A stretch of DNA of 62,803 nucleotides from Bacteroidaceae bacterium. Its GTDB lineage: Bacteria > Bacteroidota > Bacteroidia > Bacteroidales > Bacteroidaceae. The notes beneath the pieces were generated by a model. It was not told the origin of the DNA. It made no database searches and saw nothing but the letters and a program-made list of their open reading frames with translations. Both the position numbers and the translations under genes were made by a program. The DNA is taken from contig JAKSLN010000002.1 of the NCBI GenBank assembly GCA_024401165.1, positions 1 to 62,803 of the forward strand, written 5' to 3'. Below, piece after piece: positions 45,203 through 52,648 of the stretch (position 1 is the first letter of the stretch; each line of letters opens with the position of its first letter).

Positions 45203-45811
45203 TTACATCATCTCTGTCATCTTAAGAAACTCAAGGCGGAGCTGGCGGTTCTTCTTGAACTCGCCGGTATAGAGCGTGACGGCCATCTCGCCACGGTTGC
45301 GCACACCACGCATCGTCTTGCAAAGATGACGACCGCGAAGCAGGATGGCAAAACCGCGTGCTTTACCCTTTAGGGCATCGCTCAGCATCTGAATGATGTC
45401 CTCGGCAAGGCGTTCCTGCAACTGCAAACGGGCAGCACAGTAGCCTACCACTCGCGCCACTTTGCTGATGCCGAGAATACGACCATCTGGGTCGGGCAAA
45501 TAGGCAAAATAGTAGCGACCGAAGAAAGGCAGAATGTGGTGTTCGCACATCGAGTAGTACTCGCCCGTATCGAAAATCATCTCCTCCTCACGGTTTGTGT
45601 TGCGGAACGTGGTTATGGTAGGTTTCTTCTCGGCGTCATAGCCACGGAAGATCTCCTTCCACATGCGCATGATGCGGTCGGGAGTGCTGACAAGTCCTTC
45701 ACGATCAGGATCTTCGCCTATGGCAAGGAGGAGGGTGCGAAGTGCGTCTCGAACTTCTGCGTCGCTTACCTTACGTTGAGTATCTTGTGTGTTTGGAGTG
45801 AGAGTTTCCAT
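45203..45811 (-). CDS. folE: GTP cyclohydrolase I (FolE)
   Basis: A 202-residue enzyme that opens GTP to 7,8-dihydroneopterin triphosphate, the entry step for folate and queuosine. Visible motifs: TPDRIMRMWKEIFRGY, the zinc ligands in MCEHHILPFFG, GISKVARVV and the late Cys in RGRHLCKTMRGVRNR. Its start overlaps the end of queE by 46 bp. The order queD-queE-folE suggests it feeds dihydroneopterin triphosphate to QueD under the upstream riboswitch. Confidence 0.95.
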   Translation of the reverse strand: METLTPNTQDTQRKVSDAEVRDALRTLLLAIGEDPDREGLVSTPDRIMRMWKEIFRGYDAEKKPTITTFRNTNREEEMIFDTGEYYSMCEHHILPFFGRYYFAYLPDPDGRILGISKVARVVGYCAARLQLQERLAEDIIQMLSDALKGKARGFAILLRGRHLCKTMRGVRNRGEMAVTLYTGEFKKNRQLRLEFLKMTEMM

Positions 45812-46341
45812 TGTGGATTTTCTATAATGTAGTTAATTGTTTGGTTCGTAATCTCTTGGTTGCGGATAGCGTCACCCGTATCAAGCGGCTGCAGGCGATA
45901 TTCGTCCGCCGGTATCAGCAAGGCGGGAGACAGGTCTGTCTCCTGTCCCTTGAACAACATCTTGACTTCGTTGGCACGTTCCAGAATGACTTCGCCTCCT
46001 TCGCTGACCTTGGGCGAGCACGTTACCCAGTCAATGCCAGATGGGACAGGCAGGGTTCCGTTCGTTTCTATTTGAAGATAAAAACCCGCTGCATGAAGTG
46101 CATTTATCAGGCTATCTGTCAGTTGCAAGGTAGGTTCGCCGCCGGTAATGACAAGGTGTCGAGGGGTGAAGGCAGAAACAGCCGCCACAATCTCCGACTC
46201 AGACATCTCTGTGTAGGTCTGGTGAATGGTGTCGCAAAAAGGACAACTAAGGTTGCACCCTGACAAACGCAGGAAAACGGCAGCCGTACCGGTAAAATGG
46301 CCCTCGCCTTGCAACGACACGAAGATCTCATTGACTCGCAT
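45766..46341 (-). CDS. queE: 7-carboxy-7-deazaguanine synthase QueE
   Basis: About 191 residues from the ATG at 46341 (MRVNEIFVSLQGEGHFTG), which gives a 16-bp gap to queD and the normal family N-terminus; a longer frame would run into queD. The radical-SAM cluster motif is GCNLSCPFCDT (CxxxCxxC), with the SAM-binding ITGGEPTLQ. It converts 6-carboxy-tetrahydropterin to 7-carboxy-7-deazaguanine on the path to preQ0 and preQ1. No QueC or QueF gene lies in the window. Confidence 0.93.
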   Translation of the reverse strand: MRVNEIFVSLQGEGHFTGTAAVFLRLSGCNLSCPFCDTIHQTYTEMSESEIVAAVSAFTPRHLVITGGEPTLQLTDSLINALHAAGFYLQIETNGTLPVPSGIDWVTCSPKVSEGGEVILERANEVKMLFKGQETDLSPALLIPADEYRLQPLDTGDAIRNQEITNQTINYIIENPQWKLSLQTHKILNVR

Positions 46342-46357
46342 AGTGACAAGACGATGG

Positions 46358-46687
46358 TTATTTCTCGTAAATTGCTGTATTGCCAATACTCTCCTGAACT
46401 TCAACGCGATAGCAAGTAGGAATCTGATCGCAGATCCAACGGGCGATGTTCTCGGCGGTTGGGTTGAAGGGGAGCACCTCGTTGAGGTTCTGATGGTCGA
46501 GTTGACTGTGGATGCGCTCCTTCACCTCGGTAAAGTCCATCACCATGCCCTGGGCATTCAACTCCTGTGCCTTACAATAAATGGTGATGATCCAGTTGTG
46601 ACCGTGAAGGCGGCTGCATTTGCTTTCGTAAGGGAGATCGAGACTGTGGCAACCTGCAATCTCCATGCGTTTTGTAATGTAATACAT
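46358..46687 (-). CDS. queD: 6-carboxy-tetrahydropterin synthase QueD
   Basis: A 109-residue member of the 6-pyruvoyl-tetrahydropterin synthase family. The zinc-binding His residues are in GCHSLDL and RLHGHNW, and the catalytic region includes MVMDFTEVKERI and PTAENIARWI. It makes 6-carboxy-tetrahydropterin from dihydroneopterin triphosphate. It is the first gene of the queD-queE-folE operon. A preQ1-I-type aptamer ends 7 bases before its ATG, so translation is probably shut off by the pathway product. Confidence 0.94.
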   Translation of the reverse strand: MYYITKRMEIAGCHSLDLPYESKCSRLHGHNWIITIYCKAQELNAQGMVMDFTEVKERIHSQLDHQNLNEVLPFNPTAENIARWICDQIPTCYRVEVQESIGNTAIYEK

Positions 46688-46689
46688 GG

Positions 46690-46726
46690 GCGTAAGTTTT
46701 TTGAATAGGGTATTCTTCTACCTATG
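46690..46726 (-). promoter_or_regulatory. preQ1-I-type riboswitch upstream of queD
   Basis: On the minus strand: P1 AUAGG (46725-46721) pairs with CCUAU (46709-46705). U46720 and two bases follow, then AAG (46717-46715), AAUA and C46710, directly before the 3' strand of P1. The tail UC-AAAAAA-CUU (46704-46694) pairs AAG with CUU to form P2. The layout matches the B. subtilis class I aptamer, as I recall it: same tail spacing, same C before P1', and P2 changed compensatorily (UAG/CUA there). The tail lies 7 bases from the queD ATG, so a translational switch is likely. Confidence 0.75.
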
Positions 46727-46809
46727 TGACTTGTCTTGGATTCGGAGAAACAGGAGAGAAACTGACGTGCAGAGCTATCTTGTCCATAATGTCCGGTTCT
46801 TAGACGCGA

Positions 46810-46841
46810 CAAAGTTACGCACTTTTGTTGGGAAGAACAAA
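46810..46841 (-). promoter_or_regulatory. Promoter of queD-queE-folE
   Basis: TTTG (46841-46838) and TAACTTTG (46817-46810) are 20 bp apart on the minus strand. The leader is about 120 nt long and contains the riboswitch and a 21-codon upstream frame (46787-46722). Confidence 0.8.
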
Positions 46842-46859
46842 TATTTATGCAAGAAATCA

Positions 46860-46890
46860 TTGCTCGTGTCATGATATTTGTGTAATTTTG
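46860..46890 (+). promoter_or_regulatory. Promoter of the nucleoside-recognition membrane protein gene
   Basis: TTG (46860-46862) and TAATTTTG (46883-46890) are 20 bp apart, with the ATG 22 bp downstream. Confidence 0.75.
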
Positions 46891-46912
46891 CAGCAAGAAG
46901 ACAATCTGACCA

Positions 46913-48652
46913 ATGAAAAAGCCAAAGAAATGGATTCCGAGCGGTGTGACGTGCCTGCTGATCGTACTGCTGCTCTTCGGTTACATGGGTTCGGTGATGG
47001 GACTGACCAACATGCTGAATACCATCATGAAAACGGCTCATGACCTCCTACTCAACACCGTATTTTATTTAATGGGCATGTGCGTCATCACGGGGGCGCT
47101 GAGCAAGATTCTCATCGATTTTGGCGTAGTTGCTTTGTTACAAAAAATGCTCAAGCCCGTCATGCGTCCCATCTACAACATGCCTGGCGTGGCATCCTTG
47201 GGTGGCATCATGACGTTCCTGAGCGATAATCCCGTCATCATCACGCTGAGCAAGGACAAGGGATTTGCCCGATATTTCAAGAAGTACCAGTTCATCTCGA
47301 TGGCAAATTTCGGCACGGCGTTCGGCATGGGACTGCTGGTCATCGTGTTCATGCTAGGACAAGGATACTACACGGAACCGTTTGTGGGACTCTTCGGTGC
47401 TGCCATGGGCGGCATCGTTGCAACACGTCTGATGCAGCATTTTGTTTGCAAGGAACACCCCAATTATCGGGAAGAGAATGTTCTGACGGTCAAAGAGATA
47501 GAGGAACTGGAGAGACAGAAAGAGAAAGCAGAGAAAGAGAACGAGGACAAAAGGCAGGAGTCCTTCTTCGTCCGAGTATTGAACTGCTTGCTCGACGGCG
47601 GTAAAGACGGCGTAAGCATCGGTTTGGCCATCATCCCCGGCGTATTGATTATCAGTACGTTCGTCATGATGTTCACGTTTGGCGGAAGCGAAGAGGGAGT
47701 CGATGCCATGGGCAACACCGTGGAAGTCTATACGGGTGGAGCCTATGAGGGCACGGCCTTCCTGCCCTGGCTGGGAAGTCAGTTTAGTACTGTATTTGAT
47801 TGGTTGTTTGGCTTTTCGGCACCTGAGCTCATCTCCTTCCCCATCACGGCACTCGGCACCGTCGGGGCTGCCCTGAGCCTCATTCCCGAGTTCTCCTCAA
47901 AAGGAATCATCGACGGCAACGCCATCGCGGTTTTCACGGCAATGGGCATGTGCTGGAGCGGTTTCCTCTCAACCCACACCGCCATGCTCGACACTATGGG
48001 GTACCGCCACTTGCTGAGCAAGGACTTCATCAGCCAGATAACAGGCGGAGTGTTTGCCGGTTTCGTGGCCCACTGGGCATACGTTGCCATCATGGCCATT
48101 TCGTCAATCTTTACGCCCAAACCCGCCTGGACGACAGCCGTCGATGTCTATTTAGTGCAAGAACAGGCGAAGAGCATATCCATGCAGCTGACTGCTTATA
48201 GCGACAGTTCATTTGTCGTAAAGGACTGGTACGGCGAAAAAGGGTTAGACCTAAGCTTCGACGTAAACAAAGAAGATAGCACCATCACCATCAAAAACGC
48301 CTATGCAAATAAACGAAACGAATACTACTTCGTCCGTATTAGTAAAGAGGACCACAAGGGTGAACCCGCTTACGCTGCACTTTACCCGGGCAAAGGATAC
48401 AGCGAATTTGCCGGAAACAAAGAGAAGGGTTCGCTTTACGTGTTTGCCTTCATCTACGACGGCACAAAACGTTTGTTGACACGAGGTTATTATGAGATAG
48501 TCTGGGGAGGAAGTCCACGCCAGACCATCGAAGCCGAAGAGATGATTATGGAGGAACTGAAAGAAGAACGGATAAACGCCATTCATGAGGCCGACAGCAT
48601 CCAAAAGGCACAGTTAGTAGATAGTATACTTATGGTCAAACAAGCCAGATAA
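46913..48652 (+). CDS. Nucleoside-recognition (Gate) domain membrane protein with C-terminal soluble extension
   Basis: A 579-residue protein. Residues 1-400 contain about nine membrane helices with two Gate-like repeats (LNTIMKTAHDLLLNTVFYLM; LDGGKDGVSIGLAIIPGVLI), SDNPVIITLSKD and WSGFLSTHTAMLD, like the CD0519/CD1768 family. A charged coiled coil (about 180-215, EIEELERQKEKAEKENEDKR) separates the halves. The last ~175 residues are a soluble beta-rich domain (VKDWYGEKGLDLSFDV) plus a helical tail, which I do not recognise. The transported or sensed molecule is unknown. Monocistronic. Confidence 0.8.
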   Translation: MKKPKKWIPSGVTCLLIVLLLFGYMGSVMGLTNMLNTIMKTAHDLLLNTVFYLMGMCVITGALSKILIDFGVVALLQKMLKPVMRPIYNMPGVASLGGIMTFLSDNPVIITLSKDKGFARYFKKYQFISMANFGTAFGMGLLVIVFMLGQGYYTEPFVGLFGAAMGGIVATRLMQHFVCKEHPNYREENVLTVKEIEELERQKEKAEKENEDKRQESFFVRVLNCLLDGGKDGVSIGLAIIPGVLIISTFVMMFTFGGSEEGVDAMGNTVEVYTGGAYEGTAFLPWLGSQFSTVFDWLFGFSAPELISFPITALGTVGAALSLIPEFSSKGIIDGNAIAVFTAMGMCWSGFLSTHTAMLDTMGYRHLLSKDFISQITGGVFAGFVAHWAYVAIMAISSIFTPKPAWTTAVDVYLVQEQAKSISMQLTAYSDSSFVVKDWYGEKGLDLSFDVNKEDSTITIKNAYANKRNEYYFVRISKEDHKGEPAYAALYPGKGYSEFAGNKEKGSLYVFAFIYDGTKRLLTRGYYEIVWGGSPRQTIEAEEMIMEELKEERINAIHEADSIQKAQLVDSILMVKQAR

Positions 48653-48746
48653 ACGTCAGAGAGATCGCAGAACGTGTTAAATTGCGTTAAAAATCGCAGA
48701 AAACCGCACAAAAAACCAACGACTTTTCACTTTTTTTGTGATTTTC

Positions 48747-48777
48747 TTGGTCAAAATGTAGAAATATCGTACCTTTG
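48747..48777 (+). promoter_or_regulatory. Promoter of the OmpA-like gene
   Basis: TTG (48747-48749) and TACCTTTG (48770-48777) are 20 bp apart. An A/T-rich leader of about 30 nt precedes the ATG. Confidence 0.8.
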
Positions 48778-48812
48778 CACAAATTTATTTAACTATTTAA
48801 TTTTAATAAGGT

Positions 48813-49988
48813 ATGAAAATTGTTAAATCTATTTTGGCAACTGCCTTGTTAGCAATGGGTCTCAATGCTAACGCACAGGCAACCTACACTGAGGGTCAGA
48901 CCGAGTACACTTTCAAGCCCCACATGTTCCTGCAGCTGCAGGCTGGCGGCGCCTACACCTTGGGTGAGGCTAAGTTCACCGATCTTCTTTCTCCTACTGC
49001 TCAGATTGCTCTGGGTTATCAGTTCAGCCCCGTTTGGGCACTGCGTCTTGCTGCTGCTGGCTGGGAGAGCAAAGGCGGTTGGGGTGAGAACAGCGCAAAG
49101 CAGTATGGCTTCGCTGACAACACTTACAAGTGGAAGTACGTTGCTCCTTCATTGGACGTTAAGTTCAACATCATCAACGCAATCGCAGGCTGGAACCCCA
49201 AGCGCGTATTTGGTCTGAACTTGATCGCAGGTGTTGGCGCTAACATCGCTTTCGACCACGACGGTATTGCTTCTTTCTATCAGAAGAATCCTTTGCTGCT
49301 CTCTCACTACCCCGCAGTTGAGGGCACCAGCATCCGCCCCGTTGGTAAGTTCGGTATGGATCTGGACTTCAACGTTTCTAAGCGCGTAAGCATCAACGTT
49401 GAGGGTAACGCAAACCTGATCTCTGACCAGTACAACAGCAAGCACACCGACAACGCAGACTGGTACTTCAACGCACTGGCTGGTGTTAAGGTTGCTCTGG
49501 GCAAGACCTATGAGGAGAAGAACATCGCTCCCGTATATCAGACTGTTGTTGATACCGTATGGTACGACGAGACTGCTTACAAGGAGATCGAGGAGGATGG
49601 CAACATGAGCTGGACCGTATTCTACGAGATCCGCGAGTCTGACTTCACCGACCCCAACGCTCAGCTGACTGCTATCGGTAAGTTCCTCGCAGAGCACAAG
49701 GGTTGCAAGGTAACCGTTAAGTCTTATGCTGACCGTGGCACTGGTAATCCCAAGATCAACATGGGTTACTCACAGCAGCGTAGCGAGAAGGCTGTTGCTG
49801 CTCTGAAGCAGGCAGGTGTAAGCGAGTCAGTTATGACTGCTGAGTACTTCGGTGACACCGTTCAGCCCTTCGAGGAGAACGACAAGAATCGTTGCACCAT
49901 CATCACCGCAACTGGTTTGAAGCCCGGCAAGAAGCCCTACACTGTTAAGAAGTTCCGCACTAGCGAGCGTCAGGTTCGCGTGAACTAA
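48813..49988 (+). CDS. OmpA-family major outer-membrane protein
   Basis: A 391-residue protein with a signal peptide (AMGLNANAQA). Residues about 25-235 form an eight-stranded beta-barrel, with alternating strands such as KPHMFLQLQAGGAYTLG and FGLNLIAGVGANIAFD. The C-terminal ~120 residues are an OmpA-like peptidoglycan-binding domain (AIGKFLAEHKGCKVTVKSYA, GYSQQRSEKAVAALKQAGV). Codon use is extremely biased, as expected of an abundant envelope protein. It probably anchors the outer membrane to peptidoglycan. It is monocistronic, with a strong promoter and terminator. Confidence 0.9.
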   Translation: MKIVKSILATALLAMGLNANAQATYTEGQTEYTFKPHMFLQLQAGGAYTLGEAKFTDLLSPTAQIALGYQFSPVWALRLAAAGWESKGGWGENSAKQYGFADNTYKWKYVAPSLDVKFNIINAIAGWNPKRVFGLNLIAGVGANIAFDHDGIASFYQKNPLLLSHYPAVEGTSIRPVGKFGMDLDFNVSKRVSINVEGNANLISDQYNSKHTDNADWYFNALAGVKVALGKTYEEKNIAPVYQTVVDTVWYDETAYKEIEEDGNMSWTVFYEIRESDFTDPNAQLTAIGKFLAEHKGCKVTVKSYADRGTGNPKINMGYSQQRSEKAVAALKQAGVSESVMTAEYFGDTVQPFEENDKNRCTIITATGLKPGKKPYTVKKFRTSERQVRVN

Positions 49989-50016
49989 TCAGAACAGTTC
50001 AAAGCAAAATAACTCT

Positions 50017-50047
50017 AAGGGGTGTGTCGAAAGATGCACCCCTTATT
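50017..50047 (+). terminator. Terminator of the OmpA-like gene
   Basis: An 8-bp stem AAGGGGTG/CACCCCTT (50017-50024 with 50037-50044) with a T-containing tail. Confidence 0.7.
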
Positions 50048-50165
50048 CGTAGGCAATCACTTACGAAAAGAAACACTCCATATTTTCTGAACGTACTTGA
50101 TGAACATCAAATGGCAAAGAACAAAAAGACCTATTGCCATAAATAAATCTAAAGATATACCCAAC

Positions 50166-50693
50166 ATGACAAGAGAAGAAATCGTCCTAAACTATCTACA
50201 AGAACACAACATCCCCTACTCCTGCTACAACCACCCAGAAGGCAAGACCATAGAAGAGGCTAAGAGATGGTGGCATGACGACGGCTCTGTTCACTGTAAA
50301 AATTTATTCTTTCGCAACCACAAGGGAAACCGCCACTATTTGGTATGCTTCCACTGTGACTACGACCTCGACATACACGATTTGGAAGCTCGCCTAAAAG
50401 CATCATTAGTAGCGCAAGGACTCCCCTCCTGTGGCAAACTTTCATTTGCTTCACCCGAAAGAATGGAGCGCTATTTAGGACTTGAACCTGGCAGCGTATC
50501 ACCATTTGGGCTCATCAACGACACGGAGAACCACGTGCATCTCTTTCTCGATGAGAACATAAAAAATGCTTCCTCACTGTCCTTTCACCCAAACGATTGC
50601 AGGGGAACGGTGGTTATCAGCAAGGAAGCATTTCAGACCTACCTAACCGAGGTCGGTAACACGTACGAGTATATTAAACTGTACGAATCGTAA
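50166..50693 (+). CDS. YbaK/ProX-type aminoacyl-tRNA deacylase
   Basis: About 175 residues from the ATG at 50166 (MTREEIVLNYLQEHNIPYSC); the frame extends 23 codons upstream, but that part is not family-like. Motifs CKNLFFRNHKGNRHYLVC, GLINDTENHVHLFLD and FHPNDCRGTVVIS are diagnostic of the PrdX/ProX deacylases, which hydrolyse Ala-tRNAPro and similar mischarged tRNAs. It is convergent with the peptidase gene (8-bp gap). Confidence 0.9.
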   Translation: MTREEIVLNYLQEHNIPYSCYNHPEGKTIEEAKRWWHDDGSVHCKNLFFRNHKGNRHYLVCFHCDYDLDIHDLEARLKASLVAQGLPSCGKLSFASPERMERYLGLEPGSVSPFGLINDTENHVHLFLDENIKNASSLSFHPNDCRGTVVISKEAFQTYLTEVGNTYEYIKLYES

Positions 50694-50701
50694 GCAAAGC
50701 A

Positions 50702-51559
50702 TTACAACGAGGAATAACTGGGACTGAAGGAATCGCCATCGCGAATATCACCTCTTGTCAATCCCTTCTTCAACCAGCGCATTCGCTGAGCAGAGGTTCC
50801 ATGAGTGAAGGAGTCGGGCACGCTATGGCCACGAGCTTTCTCCTGTAAATAATTATCGCCAATAACTTCTGCGCAGCGGATGCCTTCTTCGATGTCACCA
50901 TCTTCGAGGCTGCCAAACATCTTATTGTCATGGTAAGCCCACAAACCTGCATAGAAGTCTGCCTGAAGTTCCAGGCGAACGCTGATCTGGTTTGACTCCT
51001 TCTCACTAAGACGAGCCATCTTCTCGTGAGCGTCATCCAGCACACCTAATAGGTACTGTACGTGGTGACCAACCTCATGCGCAATGACATAAGCATAAGC
51101 AAAGTCGCCATCGGCACCAAGTTGCTTTTTCATCTGCATAAAGAACGAGAGGTCAATGTATACACACTGGTCGCCCGAGCAGTAGAAGGGCCCCATACTG
51201 CTGCTACCATTGCCGCAAGCGGTCTTGACGGCACCGGTATAAAGCACCAACTTGGGAGCCACATAGGTTTTACCCATCTTCTTGAATTCTTCGGTCCAAA
51301 CGTCTTCCGTTCCTGCAAGAATCTGTTTAGAGAACTTTGCCAGCTCTTGTTCCTCAGGACTAAAGTCTTGCGTGGTTTGCTCAGTCATGCCCGACAAGTC
51401 AATGTTCTGCACAACCTGAGTGATGTCACCACCCTGCATAAAAGTCATTATTGCCGCAATGATGACGCCAACAATACCCATTCCACCACCGATGGCCAAA
51501 CCTCTCTTGCCACGGCGATCGTCTACATTTGTACTTTCTCTTCTTCCGTCAAGTTTCAT
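50702..51559 (-). CDS. YpfJ-family neutral zinc metallopeptidase
   Basis: A 285-residue protein with a basic N-terminus and one membrane segment (about 22-45, LAIGGGMGIVGVIIAAIMTF), so the catalytic part faces the periplasm. The zinc motif is AHEVGHHVQYLLG (HExxH). Upstream SSMGPFYCSGDQCVYIDLSF and downstream LELQADFYAGLWAY complete the YpfJ signature, with the second Glu a likely zinc ligand. The substrate is unknown. A 150-nt leader precedes the start. Confidence 0.9.
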   Translation of the reverse strand: MKLDGRRESTNVDDRRGKRGLAIGGGMGIVGVIIAAIMTFMQGGDITQVVQNIDLSGMTEQTTQDFSPEEQELAKFSKQILAGTEDVWTEEFKKMGKTYVAPKLVLYTGAVKTACGNGSSSMGPFYCSGDQCVYIDLSFFMQMKKQLGADGDFAYAYVIAHEVGHHVQYLLGVLDDAHEKMARLSEKESNQISVRLELQADFYAGLWAYHDNKMFGSLEDGDIEEGIRCAEVIGDNYLQEKARGHSVPDSFTHGTSAQRMRWLKKGLTRGDIRDGDSFSPSYSSL

Positions 51560-51710
51560 ATTAATTTAGATTAGGAGTTAACATACGGATTTGTTCTGCA
51601 TTCCATTCGGATTTCCTGGTTTATCTATCAGCCTCGTTATGCAATTCTGCAATTCATAATGAAATTAGGCGTCCCATTCATCTCATCCTGCACAGAACCT
51701 AACAATAGCA

Positions 51711-51742
51711 CAAAATTAAACAAAAAATTATAAGAAGGCAAA
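51711..51742 (-). promoter_or_regulatory. Promoter of the YpfJ-like gene
   Basis: TTTG (51742-51739) and TAATTTTG (51718-51711) are 20 bp apart on the minus strand. Confidence 0.75.
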
Positions 51743-51818
51743 GATTCACTTATTTTTTCCTCAAAAACAGCGAATTTTGGAGTCTCTAAGCGAATGGAAA
51801 GGAAAAAAACAAACTAAA

Positions 51819-51850
51819 TTTGGAAAGATTGATTATAATTGCTATCTTTG
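51819..51850 (+). promoter_or_regulatory. Promoter of the FNT-like gene
   Basis: TTTG (51819-51822) and TATCTTTG (51843-51850) are 20 bp apart, with the ATG 35 bp downstream. Confidence 0.8.
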
Positions 51851-51885
51851 CAAAAATAACAAAATAAAGCAGGGAAAAATCAAAA

Positions 51886-52491
51886 ATGGAAATCAAAGAC
51901 ATCGCACGCTCGTCCACCCTATCTGGAATCTGCATCGGAATTGCCGGTTTCGGCTACCTGGCAGAGAAAAGCATAATCGGAGCTGTACTTTTCTCCTTTG
52001 GACTACTAACGGTAGTACATTACGGACTAAAACTCTATACGGGAACAGCAGGTTTTATAAAGAAAGGTGAGGTCGGGCAACTCTTCCTCATATTGCTCTT
52101 CAACATTATCGGATGCGGATTGGTTGGACTTATGGCAAGATGCAGCCCAATGCCCCTGCAAGACACAGCACAAGGCATCCTGGAAGGAAGACTGTCCATC
52201 GGACCACTTCGAGGAGCTATACTCGCAATCGGATGCGGATTTATCATGACGACTGCTGTCACTTTTGCACGACAAGGCAAAAACTTGCCCCTTCTCTTTG
52301 GCGTTCCTTTATTCATCATGTGTGGATTTCCACACTGTGTAGCAGATGCTTTCTACTATCTTTGTGTCCCCCTTGAATTCATAAAGACCAACATTATGGA
52401 TATCCTCATTTTTTACATTAGCATCGTTTTTGGCAACTTCATTGGATGTAATTTATACCGCATTGTCATACCACAAGCACAAAAAAAGTGA
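51886..52491 (+). CDS. Formate/nitrite transporter (FNT) family channel, short form
   Basis: A 201-residue membrane protein with about six helices. The first (SGICIGIAGFGYLA), the second ending FSFGLLTVVHYGLKLYTG and the last (IVFGNFIGCNLYRI) match the FNT pattern: a Phe-containing gate after helix 2, and GNxxG in helix 6. FNT channels pass small anions such as formate, nitrite or hydrosulfide. It is shorter than the usual 260-280 residues because loops and ends are reduced. The ion is unknown; with fermentative metabolism, formate is a reasonable guess. Monocistronic. Confidence 0.7.
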   Translation: MEIKDIARSSTLSGICIGIAGFGYLAEKSIIGAVLFSFGLLTVVHYGLKLYTGTAGFIKKGEVGQLFLILLFNIIGCGLVGLMARCSPMPLQDTAQGILEGRLSIGPLRGAILAIGCGFIMTTAVTFARQGKNLPLLFGVPLFIMCGFPHCVADAFYYLCVPLEFIKTNIMDILIFYISIVFGNFIGCNLYRIVIPQAQKK

Positions 52492-52551
52492 AGAAATTGG
52501 GAAGAAATGCACATTTTATATATAAAAGAGTTGATTTTATTTAAAAAATTG

Positions 52552-52582
52552 TTGCCAGTTAACAAATAAATACATATCTTTG
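52552..52582 (+). promoter_or_regulatory. Promoter of the collagen-like lipoprotein gene
   Basis: TTG (52552-52554) and TATCTTTG (52575-52582) are 20 bp apart. An A/T-rich leader of ~60 nt follows. Confidence 0.8.
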
Positions 52583-52648
52583 CACATTAATTTACGCATT
52601 TAGTAGCGAATAAATAAACCAAATAAATAACATTAATTTCAAAACATT

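Larger units (their letters stand above)
51560..51885. other. Divergent intergenic region with two promoters
   Basis: This 326-bp gap between the peptidase (-) and FNT (+) genes holds one promoter on each strand, annotated separately. The leader on the minus side is about 150 nt and shows no structure that I recognise. No gene was seen. Confidence 0.6.

Noticed and set aside
48653-48746. GCGTTAAAAATCGCAG-type runs before the OmpA gene considered as a third copy of the palindromic element
   Set aside because: They lack the CCGCTGCGG and ACCGGCTG blocks and the stem order.
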